64,000 nt of DNA from Clostridium sp. NkU-1 (GTDB lineage: Bacteria; Bacillota_A; Clostridia; Lachnospirales; Lachnospiraceae). Below, piece after piece: positions 1 to 8,225 of the stretch (positions are counted from its first letter, which is position 1; each line of letters starts with the position of its first letter). Position numbers and translations under genes: made by a program. The notes beneath the pieces are model-generated. The model ran no database searches, was not told the origin of the DNA, and worked only from the letters and a program-made list of their open reading frames with translations. The stretch lies in assembly GCA_001312405.1 (NCBI GenBank), contig BBDR01000010.1, positions 62,001 through 126,000 of the forward strand. The letters run 5' to 3'.

Positions 1-270
1 CATAAGCTTGTACTGTAAATGGCGGCTAATGGTCATCATCTGGGTGAACAGCTCCATTACCGCCTGTTTATGGAATTCATCCTCCACCATACCGGTCATG
101 GCCTGGATCTTCTGCTGTTCCCTTTCCCTGTCATAAACCTGCTTCCCTGTTTCAATCTTATATTCCGCCACCTGGCCGCTAAGCTCCAGCCGCTTTTCAA
201 ATAACGATACAATCTCACGGTCAATCCCGTCAAGCTGTTTTCTGATCTCCTGTAAATCCAATGTCTTCAT
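1..270 (-). CDS. pheA: Chorismate mutase domain of P-protein (partial, runs off window)
   Basis: Reading from an ATG at 268-270 gives 90 residues with no stop before the window edge. The sequence starts MKTLDLQEIRKQLDGIDREI and continues with SLFEKRLELSGQVAEYK, the charged amphipathic first helix of AroQ-type chorismate mutases. The end, TISRHLQYKL, is typical of the mutase domain in the bifunctional chorismate mutase/prephenate dehydratase of Clostridia. The enzyme converts chorismate to prephenate in phenylalanine synthesis. The dehydratase half would lie to the left, outside the window, so a stand-alone mutase cannot be excluded. It is the last gene of a minus-strand run following plsC. 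Confidence 0.82.
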   Translation of the reverse strand, partial: MKTLDLQEIRKQLDGIDREIVSLFEKRLELSGQVAEYKIETGKQVYDREREQQKIQAMTGMVEDEFHKQAVMELFTQMMTISRHLQYKLM

Positions 271-307
271 GAGTATTATCATCCCTTTGTCTTATCTGTC
301 TGTGTGC

Positions 308-1070
308 TTAAGCTCTGTCTGTAAGCTTTCCCTGGCTTTTAAGCTCCGCTTCCAGCATGGTCTTTATCTGATTTTCTACATAGGCTCCGGGGAATTTCCG
401 AAACTCCGGTTCCAGCTCCTTTGTATAAAAGGGGCTGCCAAATTCAATGGTCACCTGGGAGGAACGGATGCGGGGAAATTGCCGTTCAAACACTTCTGCA
501 GTTCCGGATATTGCAACCGGCACTACCGGACAGCCGCTTTTTTCCGCAATTTTAAGACTTCCTTCCTTAAATGGAAGCAGGTCCAGTGGATTTTCCTCCC
601 GGTTTCTGGTACCTTCCGGGAAAATCCAGACGGAAACGCCTCTTTTTACCTGATCAATTCCTGTGAGAATGGTTTTTAAGCCTTCCTTTAAATTCTTCCT
701 GTCTAGAAACAGGCAATTAACCAACTTCATCCAGGTGGAAAGGAGGGGGATCTTCTCCATCTCCTTTTTTTGCCACAAATCCCATGAGGTCCGGAACCGT
801 CACATAACCTACAAGAATATCAAAATAGCTTCTGTGATTTCCCACATACAAAACGGCCTGGTCTGCCGGAATATTCTCCTTTCCTTTAACCGTGATTTTC
901 ACGCCGGCCATTTTAAGGAGGATCCGGAAGATCCATTGAACCGCCGCCAGGCTCTGTATATCCCGCCGGCGGCGGTCCTCTTTACCGGTCAGACACAAAA
1001 AGGCCATAACCGGAATGCTTAAAATCAAAAATAAAATGACTGTTGCTGCTACAAGAATAAAACGTATCAT
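308..1070 (-). CDS. plsC: 1-acyl-sn-glycerol-3-phosphate acyltransferase (frameshifted)
   Basis: About 253 residues once one break is repaired. The N-terminus is a hydrophobic segment (MIRFILVAATVILFLILSI). The acyltransferase motifs NHRSYFD (NHxxxxD, catalytic) and FPEGTR (substrate binding) are both present. It acylates lysophosphatidate to phosphatidate at the membrane, the step leading to the lipid that cardiolipin synthase, two genes upstream, finally uses. I chose the ATG at 1070 because GGAGGG lies just before it; an upstream ATG at 1091 lacks a site. The break is at about 770-776, where seven A (coding strand) should be six, so the fragments are 717-1070 and 308-778. Function is clear; the break is probably a sequence error. 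Confidence 0.88.
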
Positions 1071-1124
1071 TGGTCTAGCCCTCCATTTCATCTATTATAT
1101 AAAATGGCGACTTTAATTACAATA

Positions 1125-1595
1125 CTACCTGCCTTTCTTTTTTGTAATTTGTTCAAACAACAGTCCTGTGGCAAACCACAGAGGCGCAAAGTCCAGACGG
1201 ATCAGCCCGTCAATGTTGGTGTTTCGTCCCGTATAATCCCACGGGCATATCCCTCCGCCACGCAAAAGAGTACCGGCAAAATATTCCGCCACAAAAATTA
1301 GAACCATGTAAAGAAATCCATGGCGGATGGCCAGTTCCGCTTTCTTTGCCGCAAATCCTGAACCGGGATTCACCCACCGGTCAATGAGATCTCCAATGGG
1401 GCCTAAAAGCGCTCCGCATCCATAGATGGGAAACATTAAAAGAGAAGTCTGCCCCATAAGCCGCCAATCATGGCGCAAAATGGATTCCGTGGAGGTAAAG
1501 ATAACCTCCAGGCACCAGCCTGTCACCCCGCATTTGCAGAAATCAAGTGGCAGCTGTTTTAAGTTTAATTGTGATAGTGTCTTCATATTCTCCAT
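1125..1595 (-). CDS. PF06541-type membrane protein (putative ABC transporter, CmpB-like)
   Basis: A 156-residue protein with three or four hydrophobic segments. It has the layout of PF06541 (putative ABC-transporter type IV): GWCLEVIFTST, then FPIYGCGALLGP, then a segment around YMVLIFVAEYFAGTLL and a C-terminal ICPWDYTGRNTNIDG motif followed by WFATGLLFEQI. Members are common in Clostridia and their biochemical role is not settled; the ABC label is a family name rather than a proven function. The start is uncertain: the ATG at 1595 has no clear site, and an ATG nine bases later has GGAG only four bases upstream. It sits between plsC and cls on the same strand. Confidence 0.7.
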   Translation of the reverse strand: MENMKTLSQLNLKQLPLDFCKCGVTGWCLEVIFTSTESILRHDWRLMGQTSLLMFPIYGCGALLGPIGDLIDRWVNPGSGFAAKKAELAIRHGFLYMVLIFVAEYFAGTLLRGGGICPWDYTGRNTNIDGLIRLDFAPLWFATGLLFEQITKKKGR

Positions 1596-1639
1596 TATGC
1601 GCCGGTTATGGACTTATTATGTTCTTCTGTAAAAGAATT

Positions 1640-3149
1640 CTATAAAAGAGGGGACAACAACCTGCTTCCCTGTTCCTTGATCCGGATGAAAAGGCTTCTC
1701 TCCTCATACACTTCTCTTGTGATCTCTTTGCACACCTTTAGATCCTCCAGGAACAGAGCTTCCAGCCTGCGGGTTGTCTCCTCATCGTAAATTACTGCAT
1801 TTACTTCAAAATTAAGCTCAAAGCTTCTGATATCCATATTGGCAGTGCCGTAAGAGCTTACCTTTCCGTCAGTCATGACCCCCTTGGAATGGAGAAACCC
1901 GTTTTCATAGGTATAGCATCTGGCTCCGGCAGATATTAAATCTCCCACATAGGAATAGGAAGCCCAGTAAACAAAAGGGTGATCCGGCTTACATGGATCA
2001 TGAGCCTTACATCCACACCGGAACGGGCAGCCATCTGCAAAGTGGAAAGCACGGCATCATCAGGTACAAAATAGGGTGTCTGGATGTAAATATGATCCCT
2101 GGCCTTTGAAAATAAGCGGATATAATTATCCCGGATCTGACGGCTCCTTGCATCCGGGCCGCTTGCAATGATCTGGATTCCAAGATATTTTTCCTCATTA
2201 TTCATGTCAACCACGCCCAGTAATTCCAGGCATTTTCCGTCCTCATCTTCACAAAAATATTTCATATTTCTAAACAGGTTTTCTCCTGTGGCATAATTCC
2301 AGTCCAGTGCAAAACGGATCTGAAGGCTTAGCACGGAGCCTCCCTGCAGCTTTAAATGGGTATCTCTCCAATAACCAAACCTGGTATCCTTGGAAATGTA
2401 TTCCCGGCCAATGTTAAAGCCCCTACATACCCGACCCTGTTGTCAATGACCACGATCTTTCTGTGGTTTCTGTAGTTTACCCGAAGCTGGAGCCTGCCAA
2501 GTATGGGAGGAAAAAAGATTCCAACCTTTACCCCGTTTTCCTTTAGCCGGTTCCATTTACTCTTTGGCATGAAACGCCCTCCCATGCCGTCGCAGAGAAT
2601 GCGCACCTCGACCCCTGCTCTGGCCCGCTCGATGAGGATGGGGACCATGGAATCAAACACTTCATCATCCTTAATGATGTAATACTGCATATGAATGAAA
2701 TGGGCCGCATTGGAAAGCTCCATTCTTAAATCTTTGAATTTTTCCTCGCCGTCAGTAAATATCTGGGCAGTGTTGTCAACGGTCAGCACTGATCCGGAGG
2801 TTTCTAAATTGTACACCACCAGATCCTCATAATCACGGGACAAAGAGGATACCAGGCTGATGTCATGGCTTTTTAAAAATTCCTCCTGGTTTTTTGCGGA
2901 GTAACGCACCCGGTCTTCCACTTCCTTAATCCGGAAAAGCTTGCCCTTTCGCATATCCTGGCCCAAAAGCAGATAAACAAGAATGCCGAATACGGGAACA
3001 AAATACAAGGCCAGGAGCCAGGTCCAGACCGCTTTGGGATCACGACGCTGGAAAAACACGATGATAATTGAAAGAATCAGGTTGATATAAATCAGATGAT
3101 CGATCAGCCAGTTCCAGATTTCAACTGTCTGTAAAAAAACTGTTTCCAT
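1640..3149 (-). CDS. cls: Cardiolipin synthase, phospholipase D family (two frameshifts)
   Basis: A protein of about 503 residues after repair. Two N-terminal membrane segments (VEIWNWLIDHLIYINLILSI and the WTWLLALYFVPVFGILVYLL region) precede two phospholipase D modules. The first HKD motif is seen as NYRNHRKIVVID near 2430-2480. The second is GFLHSKGVMTDGKVSSYGTA near 1840-1900. The enzyme joins two phosphatidylglycerol molecules into cardiolipin at the membrane. The breaks are near 2425 (a G run one base short, before the expected GGFNIGREYI) and near 1990-2000 (CCC read as CC). The fragments are 2352-3149, 1936-2334 and 1640-1948. All domains are present, so sequence errors are more likely than gene loss. 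Confidence 0.9.
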
Positions 3150-3273
3150 AATAAATCCCTCCTGTCTAAGCGGTCATTATCCGCTTTATTCCTGCAGGCA
3201 ATGAAGCAGGTTCAAGCAGCCCTTGCAGGGTATCCGATTGCAGGAAGGGCCACCGCCGATGCGATGACCCTTT

Positions 3274-3453
3274 TTATACAAACTGATTTCTCTCCCTGTT
3301 GTAATGATAATCAATCGCGGCCAGAGAAAGGGTCAGGTCCTCTTCCCGGATCCCAAGACTATGGCAGCATTCCTCCAGAGAAGGATAATAATCTCTTAAC
3401 TGAGTATTGACATAGCTTAGCAGCATTACTGGATCTTTAGGTATGTTAAACAT
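3274..3453 (-). CDS. DUF4250 domain protein (59 aa)
   Basis: A short gene that starts at an ATG at 3451-3453 preceded by AGGAGG and ends in TAA at 3274-3276. The protein begins MFNIPKDPVMLLSYVNTQLR and ends HYNREKNQFV-like (HYNRERNQFV). The NIPKDPVMLLS-VNTxLRD-YPSL pattern and the terminal NQFV identify the DUF4250 family, small proteins of Firmicutes with no known function. It is read in the same direction as cls, about 125 bases upstream of it. Confidence 0.82.
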   Translation of the reverse strand: MFNIPKDPVMLLSYVNTQLRDYYPSLEECCHSLGIREEDLTLSLAAIDYHYNRERNQFV

Positions 3454-3514
3454 TTTTTCCTCCTGTTATGCTATTATTATTGCATACTATCATATAAATC
3501 CGTGAGTCCGCAGT

Positions 3515-3549
3515 GTAAGCTGATAAAACCTGCGGTTTTATCAGCTTAC
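3515..3549. repeat. 15-bp perfect inverted repeat
   Basis: The arms at 3515-3529 and 3535-3549 (GTAAGCTGATAAAAC and its complement) are separated by five bases. The hairpin lies upstream of the DUF4250 gene and 310 bases before the plus-strand ABC operon. It has no U-tract on either side, so it is not a standard terminator. A second imperfect hairpin (3580-3613, arms AAGATTTTC/GAAAATCTT) follows, inside a looser GAAACAG/CTGTTTC pair. Confidence 0.75.
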
Positions 3550-3778
3550 GGGCATTCGCCCTATGAAACAGTCCATGACAAGATTTTCTTATGTGCAGGC
3601 ACAACGAAAATCTTCCCCTGTCCTGTTTCGCACTGCTCATTGCTTACGTGAATATTCTATCATAATTTTTCCCAGTTGTGAATCTTTCAGAACAGGAGTC
3701 CCGGAATTTCATGAAAAAAACTTCCGGGGCATTCTTCTGGCCTTAAGACCGGCCCTGCCTGTTTACGCTCCAAAAATC

Positions 3779-3808
3779 TTGACAAGCCTTGGAAGCAAAC
3801 GATATAAT
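3779..3808 (+). promoter_or_regulatory. Sigma-A promoter of the ABC-modD operon
   Basis: A perfect TTGACA at 3779-3784 and a perfect TATAAT at 3803-3808 are separated by 18 bp, 52 bp before the lipoprotein start codon. Just downstream (about 3815-3845) is an imperfect dyad ATCGGATATA ... TATATCGGGA. This loosely recalls molybdate ModE boxes; that resemblance is only a guess prompted by the modD gene in the operon. Confidence 0.8.
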
Positions 3809-3859
3809 ACCTTCATCGGATATAATTATAAAAATATATCGGGAAGGAAAAAGATTATT

Positions 3860-4854
3860 ATGTTAAAAAAAGTTAACGTCTCTCGCAACTGCATTTCTAC
3901 TACTGTTCAGCCTTACTGCCTGCAGCGGAAAGACTCCGGTTCAGACCTCTGCCGCTGTAAGTGAAGCTGAGGCAAACATGATTCTGGTAGGCGGATTTCT
4001 AAGTATTGGTGCCGTCAACCTGCTGGAAGCTGACGAAGCCGGCACCTCTCTTAACCAGTATAACTGGACCCTTGCCACTGCTCCTGACGAGGCCAGCGCC
4101 AAGCTGTTGTCAGGGGAGGCTGATATTGCAGCAGTCCCTACCAATATGGCTGCTACCCTTTACAACAAGTCTGAGGGGAAGGTGGTGATCGTGGCTGTCA
4201 ACACCCTGGGCGTCACAAAGCTGATGAGCACCGATGACTCCATCAAAATTCTTGATGATTTAAAAGGCAAAACAGTATATGGAAGCGGACAAGGTTCCAT
4301 TCCGGAATACACCTTTGATTACGTGCTGCGTCAGAACGGAATTGAACCGGGTGTGGATGTGACCGTTGAATACAAACCAGGGCATGAAGAGGTATCTGCC
4401 CAGATGTCGGCAGGCAATATTGAAATCGCCACCATCCCCATGCCTTCCGCAGCACAGGTGGCCGCCAACAATCAAAATGCCCATGTGATACTGGATTTGA
4501 CAGATGAATGGAACAAGCTGGGTACCAAAGCCCTTATCTCCCAGGGCTGTGTTGTAGTCCGGCGTGATCTTATTGAAAAACGGCCTGAGGTTTTAAAAAA
4601 ACTTTCTGACAGATTATGAGTCTTCCTGTAAGGCCGTTCATTCTGATCTGGAAAAAACATCTGAATTATGCGAAAAATTTGGAGTATTGAAAAAGCCCAT
4701 AGCCATGAAAGCCATACCAGAATCCCATCAGGTATACATTGTTGGCCAGGAAATGAAGGATGGCCTGGAGCCTTTCTTTGAAGTTTTATTTGAAGCTAAT
4801 CCAAAATCTGTAGGCGGAGTTCTTCCGGCGGAAGACTTCTACTACCTTCCATAG
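3860..4854 (+). CDS. ABC transporter substrate-binding lipoprotein, NMT1/SsuA type (two frameshifts)
   Basis: About 331 residues after repair. The repaired N-terminus reads MLKKLTSLATAFLLLFSLTA followed by CSGK, a lipoprotein signal with lipobox LTAC. The mature part has the two-lobe binding-protein pattern of the nitrate/taurine/thiamine-precursor group: VGGFLSIGAV, GEADIAAVPTNMAATLYNK, DLKGKTVYGSGQGSIPEYTF. Breaks are at 3865-3871 and about 4598-4604, both runs of seven A that should be six; the longest fragment is 3978-4619. It is the first gene of an operon with a permease (3-bp gap), an ATPase and modD. The substrate is unknown; the modD partner hints at a molybdate or pyridine-like ligand. 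Confidence 0.85.
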
Positions 4855-4857
4855 CCT

Positions 4858-5633
4858 ATGAAAGGCCTGTTTCGGCAAATTGCCGTTTTGTTATTCTGGC
4901 TGGGGATGTGGCAGCTTCTCTACATAGCTGTCGGACAAGCCGTGCTTGTGGCCGCACCGGCTCACGTCATATCCAACCTGTTGGATATGATGAAGACCAG
5001 AGACTTTTATATTACTGTAATTCATACGCTGCGCAACATAGTTGCAGGCTTTTCCAGTGCGATGCTAATTGGCATCGCACTGGCTGTATTTACCTATGCC
5101 ATACCTGTGGCACGGATTCTTATTCCTCCTTTCATCTCAGTGATGAAGGCAACACCGGTGGCTTCCTTCATTATTTTAGCCCTGGTATTTATGAAATCGA
5201 AAAACCTGCCCATTCTGGTATCATTTTTAATGGTCATGCCGCTTGTATGGGGAAACATGACAGAAGCACTCCTTGCGGTGGACAGTAATTTACTTGAAAT
5301 GTCCCGGATGTTTCAAGTCCCCTTTTTATCCCAGCTGCGCCGCATTTACCTTCCCAGCTCCATTCCCTATTTCCTGGCTGCGTTTCAAACCGGATTTGGC
5401 TATGCCTGGAAATCAGCCATAACCGCTGAGGTCATGTCTTCCCCCATGCTGACCATCGGCCGCAACATGCTGATGCAAAGGTTTATCTTGATACATTGAA
5501 CTTATTTAGCTGGACCCTGGTGGTGATCCTGCTCAGCATTGTTACTGAAAAACTGGCTGCCGGCGGAATCCGGCTGTGGCTGAACCGGCACTTTCCGCCG
5601 TTACATACAGAAGGAATAAGCTCCTATGATTGA
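4858..5633 (+). CDS. ABC transporter permease, NitT/TauT type (frameshifted)
   Basis: About 258 residues with six predicted membrane segments, beginning MKGLFRQIAVLLFWLGMWQL. The loop VDSNLLEMSRMFQVPFLSQL followed by RIYLPSSIPYFLAAFQTG is the EAA-type contact site for the ATPase, as in SsuC/TauC permeases. The break is near 5468 (after IGR-N), where one T appears lost. Repaired, the protein continues ADAKVYLDTLNLFSWTLVVI and ends ISSYD at 5633, overlapping the ATPase start by eight bases. It forms the membrane channel of the importer. Confidence 0.85.
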
Positions 5634-6206
5634 ATGCAAAAAAATATCCAAAGCTTTTGGAAAAACAATAGTATTGAAAGATTTTGATTATATTGTGGGG
5701 GAAACCGGGCTATATACTGTGACGGGCCCATCCGGCCGCGGAAAGACCACACTTGCCCGCCTGATCATGGGATTGGAGAGACCTGATTCAGGAGAGATCC
5801 TGTATAAGGAGGGGATCCGCATTTCCCCGGTCTTCCCGGAAAACCGTTTGATTCCCACTCTGACATGCCTTGAAAACGTGGAATATGCGGCAAAGGACAA
5901 AGCTAAAAGCCAGGAAATGCTCCATCATCTAAAGCTGGCCGGATGGGAAGATGCCTATCCAGGCCAATTATCCAGCGGAATGAAACGCCGGGTGGCTCTG
6001 GCCCGTGCACTGGCTTACGAAGGGAATATTTTAATTCTGGATGAACCCTTTGCAGGCTTGGATGCAGCATTAAAAAGCTATGTACTTGAGCTTTTGCTTG
6101 ACCATGGAAAAACCATGCCGGTCCTGCTGTTTTCACACGAAGTTGCCCTTGTTAAACCTGTATCCCATCATTTTTGGACTTGCAGATGCTTCCAAAATCC
6201 TATTGA
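5626..6206 (+). CDS. ABC transporter ATP-binding protein (frameshifted near its end)
   Basis: About 193 residues, short for this family. Walker A is seen as GPSGRGKTT, the signature as LSSGMKRRVALARAL, Walker B as ILILDEPFAGLD and the H-loop as LFSHEV. The reading frame as given runs on without a stop into modD, making a false 480-residue fusion. If the T run at about 6171-6175 has six rather than five T, the protein ends HHFLDLQMLPKSY with a TGA at 6204-6206. That falls just before a separate AAGGAG site and the ATG of modD. I therefore call two genes. It powers the importer. Confidence 0.82.
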
Positions 6207-6219
6207 AAAGGAGAATCCT

Positions 6220-7068
6220 ATGTTTTTTACCTGTGCGGAAATTGATCATTTCATCGAGGAAGATGTGCCATATATGGACCTGACCAGCCACCTTCTGGGC
6301 CTTGCAGAACGGCCGGGCACTATTACCTATTTTACCCGGGAAAGGGGGGTGGTGTGCGGTACGGAGGTGGTGGAGCAAATGTTCCGCCGGCTGGACATCC
6401 GGACAGAGGAAATCATTGCCTCAGGAGAAAGGATGGAAGCCGGATGTGTGCTGATATCAGGCTCAGGCTCTGCCAGACAGCTTCATACCGTTTGGAAGGC
6501 TGCCCAAAATGTACTGGATCACTGCAGCGGAATCGCTACGAAAACCCGGAACATGGTGGATGCGGTCCAAAGCGTAAATAAAAACATGATGGTCCTGACC
6601 ACACGCAAGAGCTTTCCAGGCGCTAAAAAGCTGAGCATTCACGCCATCCTTTCTGGCGGCGCCATACCTCACCGTCTGGGACTTTCTGAAACAGTGCTCA
6701 TCTTTGAACAGCACGTTTCCATGCTCGGCGGATATGAAGAACTGAAAAAAATGCTCCCAGACATGAAAAAACAATGCCCTGAGAAAAAAATCCTCATCGA
6801 AACCAATGATCCCGAATCAGCAGGAGAATTCCTTTCCCTTGGAGCTGACGGGATACAGTTTGATAAAATGAGCCCAAAAGACATAAACCATGCCGCCGCA
6901 TCGATCAAACAGCATTATCCCCAATCCATACTGCTGGCTGCAGGTGGGATTCATCCTGGAAATGCGATTGAATACGCAAATACCGGAGTTGACGGCATCG
7001 TCACCACAAGCCTTTATACCACTTCCCCCCTGGATATCGGCGTCAAAATCAGCATAAGGGATTGTTAA
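6220..7068 (+). CDS. modD: ModD, quinolinate phosphoribosyltransferase-like molybdenum-associated protein
   Basis: A 282-residue protein starting MFFTCAEIDHFIEEDVPYMD after an AAGGAG site. It has the fold pattern of nicotinate-nucleotide pyrophosphorylase (NadC): the early EEDVPYMDLT, KTRNMVDAVQSVNKNMMV, TTRKSFPGAKKLSIHAILSG, and the barrel segments ILIETNDPESA and ILLAAGGIHPGNAIEYANTG. The ATR-type motif of true NadC is TTRK here, and the GGAIPHRLGLSE section matches ModD proteins linked to molybdate transport. The reaction of ModD is not established. Its place after an NMT1-type importer rather than a ModABC set is unusual. Confidence 0.85.
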   Translation: MFFTCAEIDHFIEEDVPYMDLTSHLLGLAERPGTITYFTRERGVVCGTEVVEQMFRRLDIRTEEIIASGERMEAGCVLISGSGSARQLHTVWKAAQNVLDHCSGIATKTRNMVDAVQSVNKNMMVLTTRKSFPGAKKLSIHAILSGGAIPHRLGLSETVLIFEQHVSMLGGYEELKKMLPDMKKQCPEKKILIETNDPESAGEFLSLGADGIQFDKMSPKDINHAAASIKQHYPQSILLAAGGIHPGNAIEYANTGVDGIVTTSLYTTSPLDIGVKISIRDC

Positions 7069-7144
7069 ACAAAAGTCCCCCTGTACGAATGAGGAAATCA
7101 GTGTTACAATCAGATATTGAAATCCTTTAGGAGGTATCCTGTAC

Positions 7145-8149
7145 ATGAAAAAAATACTTATGCTTGGAACAGGGGGCACCATAGCCTGCAAGCGGAGCGA
7201 CAGTGGCCTAAAGCCTCTCCTCACCACTGACGAAATCCTTTCCTATGTTCCGGAAGCGTCAGAATTCTGTCAGGCAGACAGCCTGCAGATACTCAACATA
7301 GACAGTACAAATATGCAGCCAGGCCACTGGCTTACCATGGCAAAGGCTATTGAAACCCATTATAAGGAGTACGATGGCTTTGTCATCTGCCACGGTACGG
7401 ATACCATGGCTTATACGGCCTCTGCCCTTTCCTACCTGGTCCAGAATTCAGAAAAACCTATTGTCATCACCGGCGCACAAAGGCCCATTGACATGGAGAA
7501 TACCGATGCCCGCACCAATTTATCAGACAGCCTCCGGTTTGCCAGCGAGTCTAAGGCCCATGGTGTTACCATTGCATTTGACGGCAAGGTCATTGCAGGC
7601 ACCAGAGGAAAAAAAGAGCGTACCAAGAGCTACAATGCCTTCTCCAGCATCAACTTTCCTTATATTGCCGCCATTCAGGATGGACATGTGCTGTTTTACG
7701 TAGATGATAAGGCTTCCTGCCCCAGGCAGGTACAGTTTTTTCATAAGCTGAATCCTCATGTGGCATTAATGAAGCTGATTCCTTCCATGGGATCCGATGT
7801 TCTGGATTTTATGGCAGGGCATTATGATGCGGTGATCATAGAATCCTTTGGCGTGGGCGGTCTTCCCTCCTATGATACAGGTGATTTTTATAAGGCTGTT
7901 AAAAAATGGATCTCCCTTGGAAAAACCGTGGTCATGGCTACACAGGTGACCAATGAAGGCAGCGACATGTCCGTGTACGAAGTAGGACATTCCATAAAAA
8001 AAGAGCTGGGGCTTTTAGAGGCCTATGACATGACCTGGAAGCCACTGTGACAAAGCTCATGTGGATCCTGGGACAGAGCAGCGACAAAAAAAGAGATCCG
8101 GGATTTGTTTTACCGAACCATTAACAGAGATATTCTCTGGCAGGCATAA
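7145..8149 (+). CDS. ansA: L-asparaginase, type I-like (two frameshifts near the C-terminus)
   Basis: It hydrolyses asparagine to aspartate and ammonia. The first active-site threonine lies in LGTGGTIACK (residues 5-14) and the second in the HGTDTMAYTA motif; ITGAQRP and DARTNLSDSLRFA are also typical. There is no signal peptide, so it is cytoplasmic. GGAGG precedes the ATG at 7145. The reading frame stops early at 8050. Adding one C near 8036 and removing one A from the seven-A run near 8085 restores a conserved tail (TVTKLMWILGQSSDKKEIRD) that ends at 8147-8149, giving about 334 residues. It follows modD by 76 bp and may share the transcript. Confidence 0.9.
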
Positions 8150-8155
8150 AAATAC

Positions 8156-8199
8156 GGCGCCGCAAATCAGATGAGCGATCATCTTTGCAGCGCCTTCTT
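8156..8199 (+). terminator. Hairpin terminator after the asparaginase gene
   Basis: The arms GGCGC/GCGCC and GCAAA/TTTGC enclose an inner GATGA-GCGA-TCATC helix, followed by TTCTT. It lies between the convergent asparaginase and clpB genes and could stop both. Confidence 0.65.
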
Positions 8200-8225
8200 A
8201 ATACATGTGTATTATGTCTTACCTT

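Noticed and set aside
19..204. Plus-strand reading frame at the left edge
   Set aside because: It is the antisense shadow of the chorismate mutase domain.
5626..7068. A 480-residue fusion of an ABC ATPase and ModD
   Set aside because: modD has its own AAGGAG site and ATG at 6220, and one extra T near 6175 gives the ATPase a stop at 6204-6206. The fusion is an artefact of a frame break.
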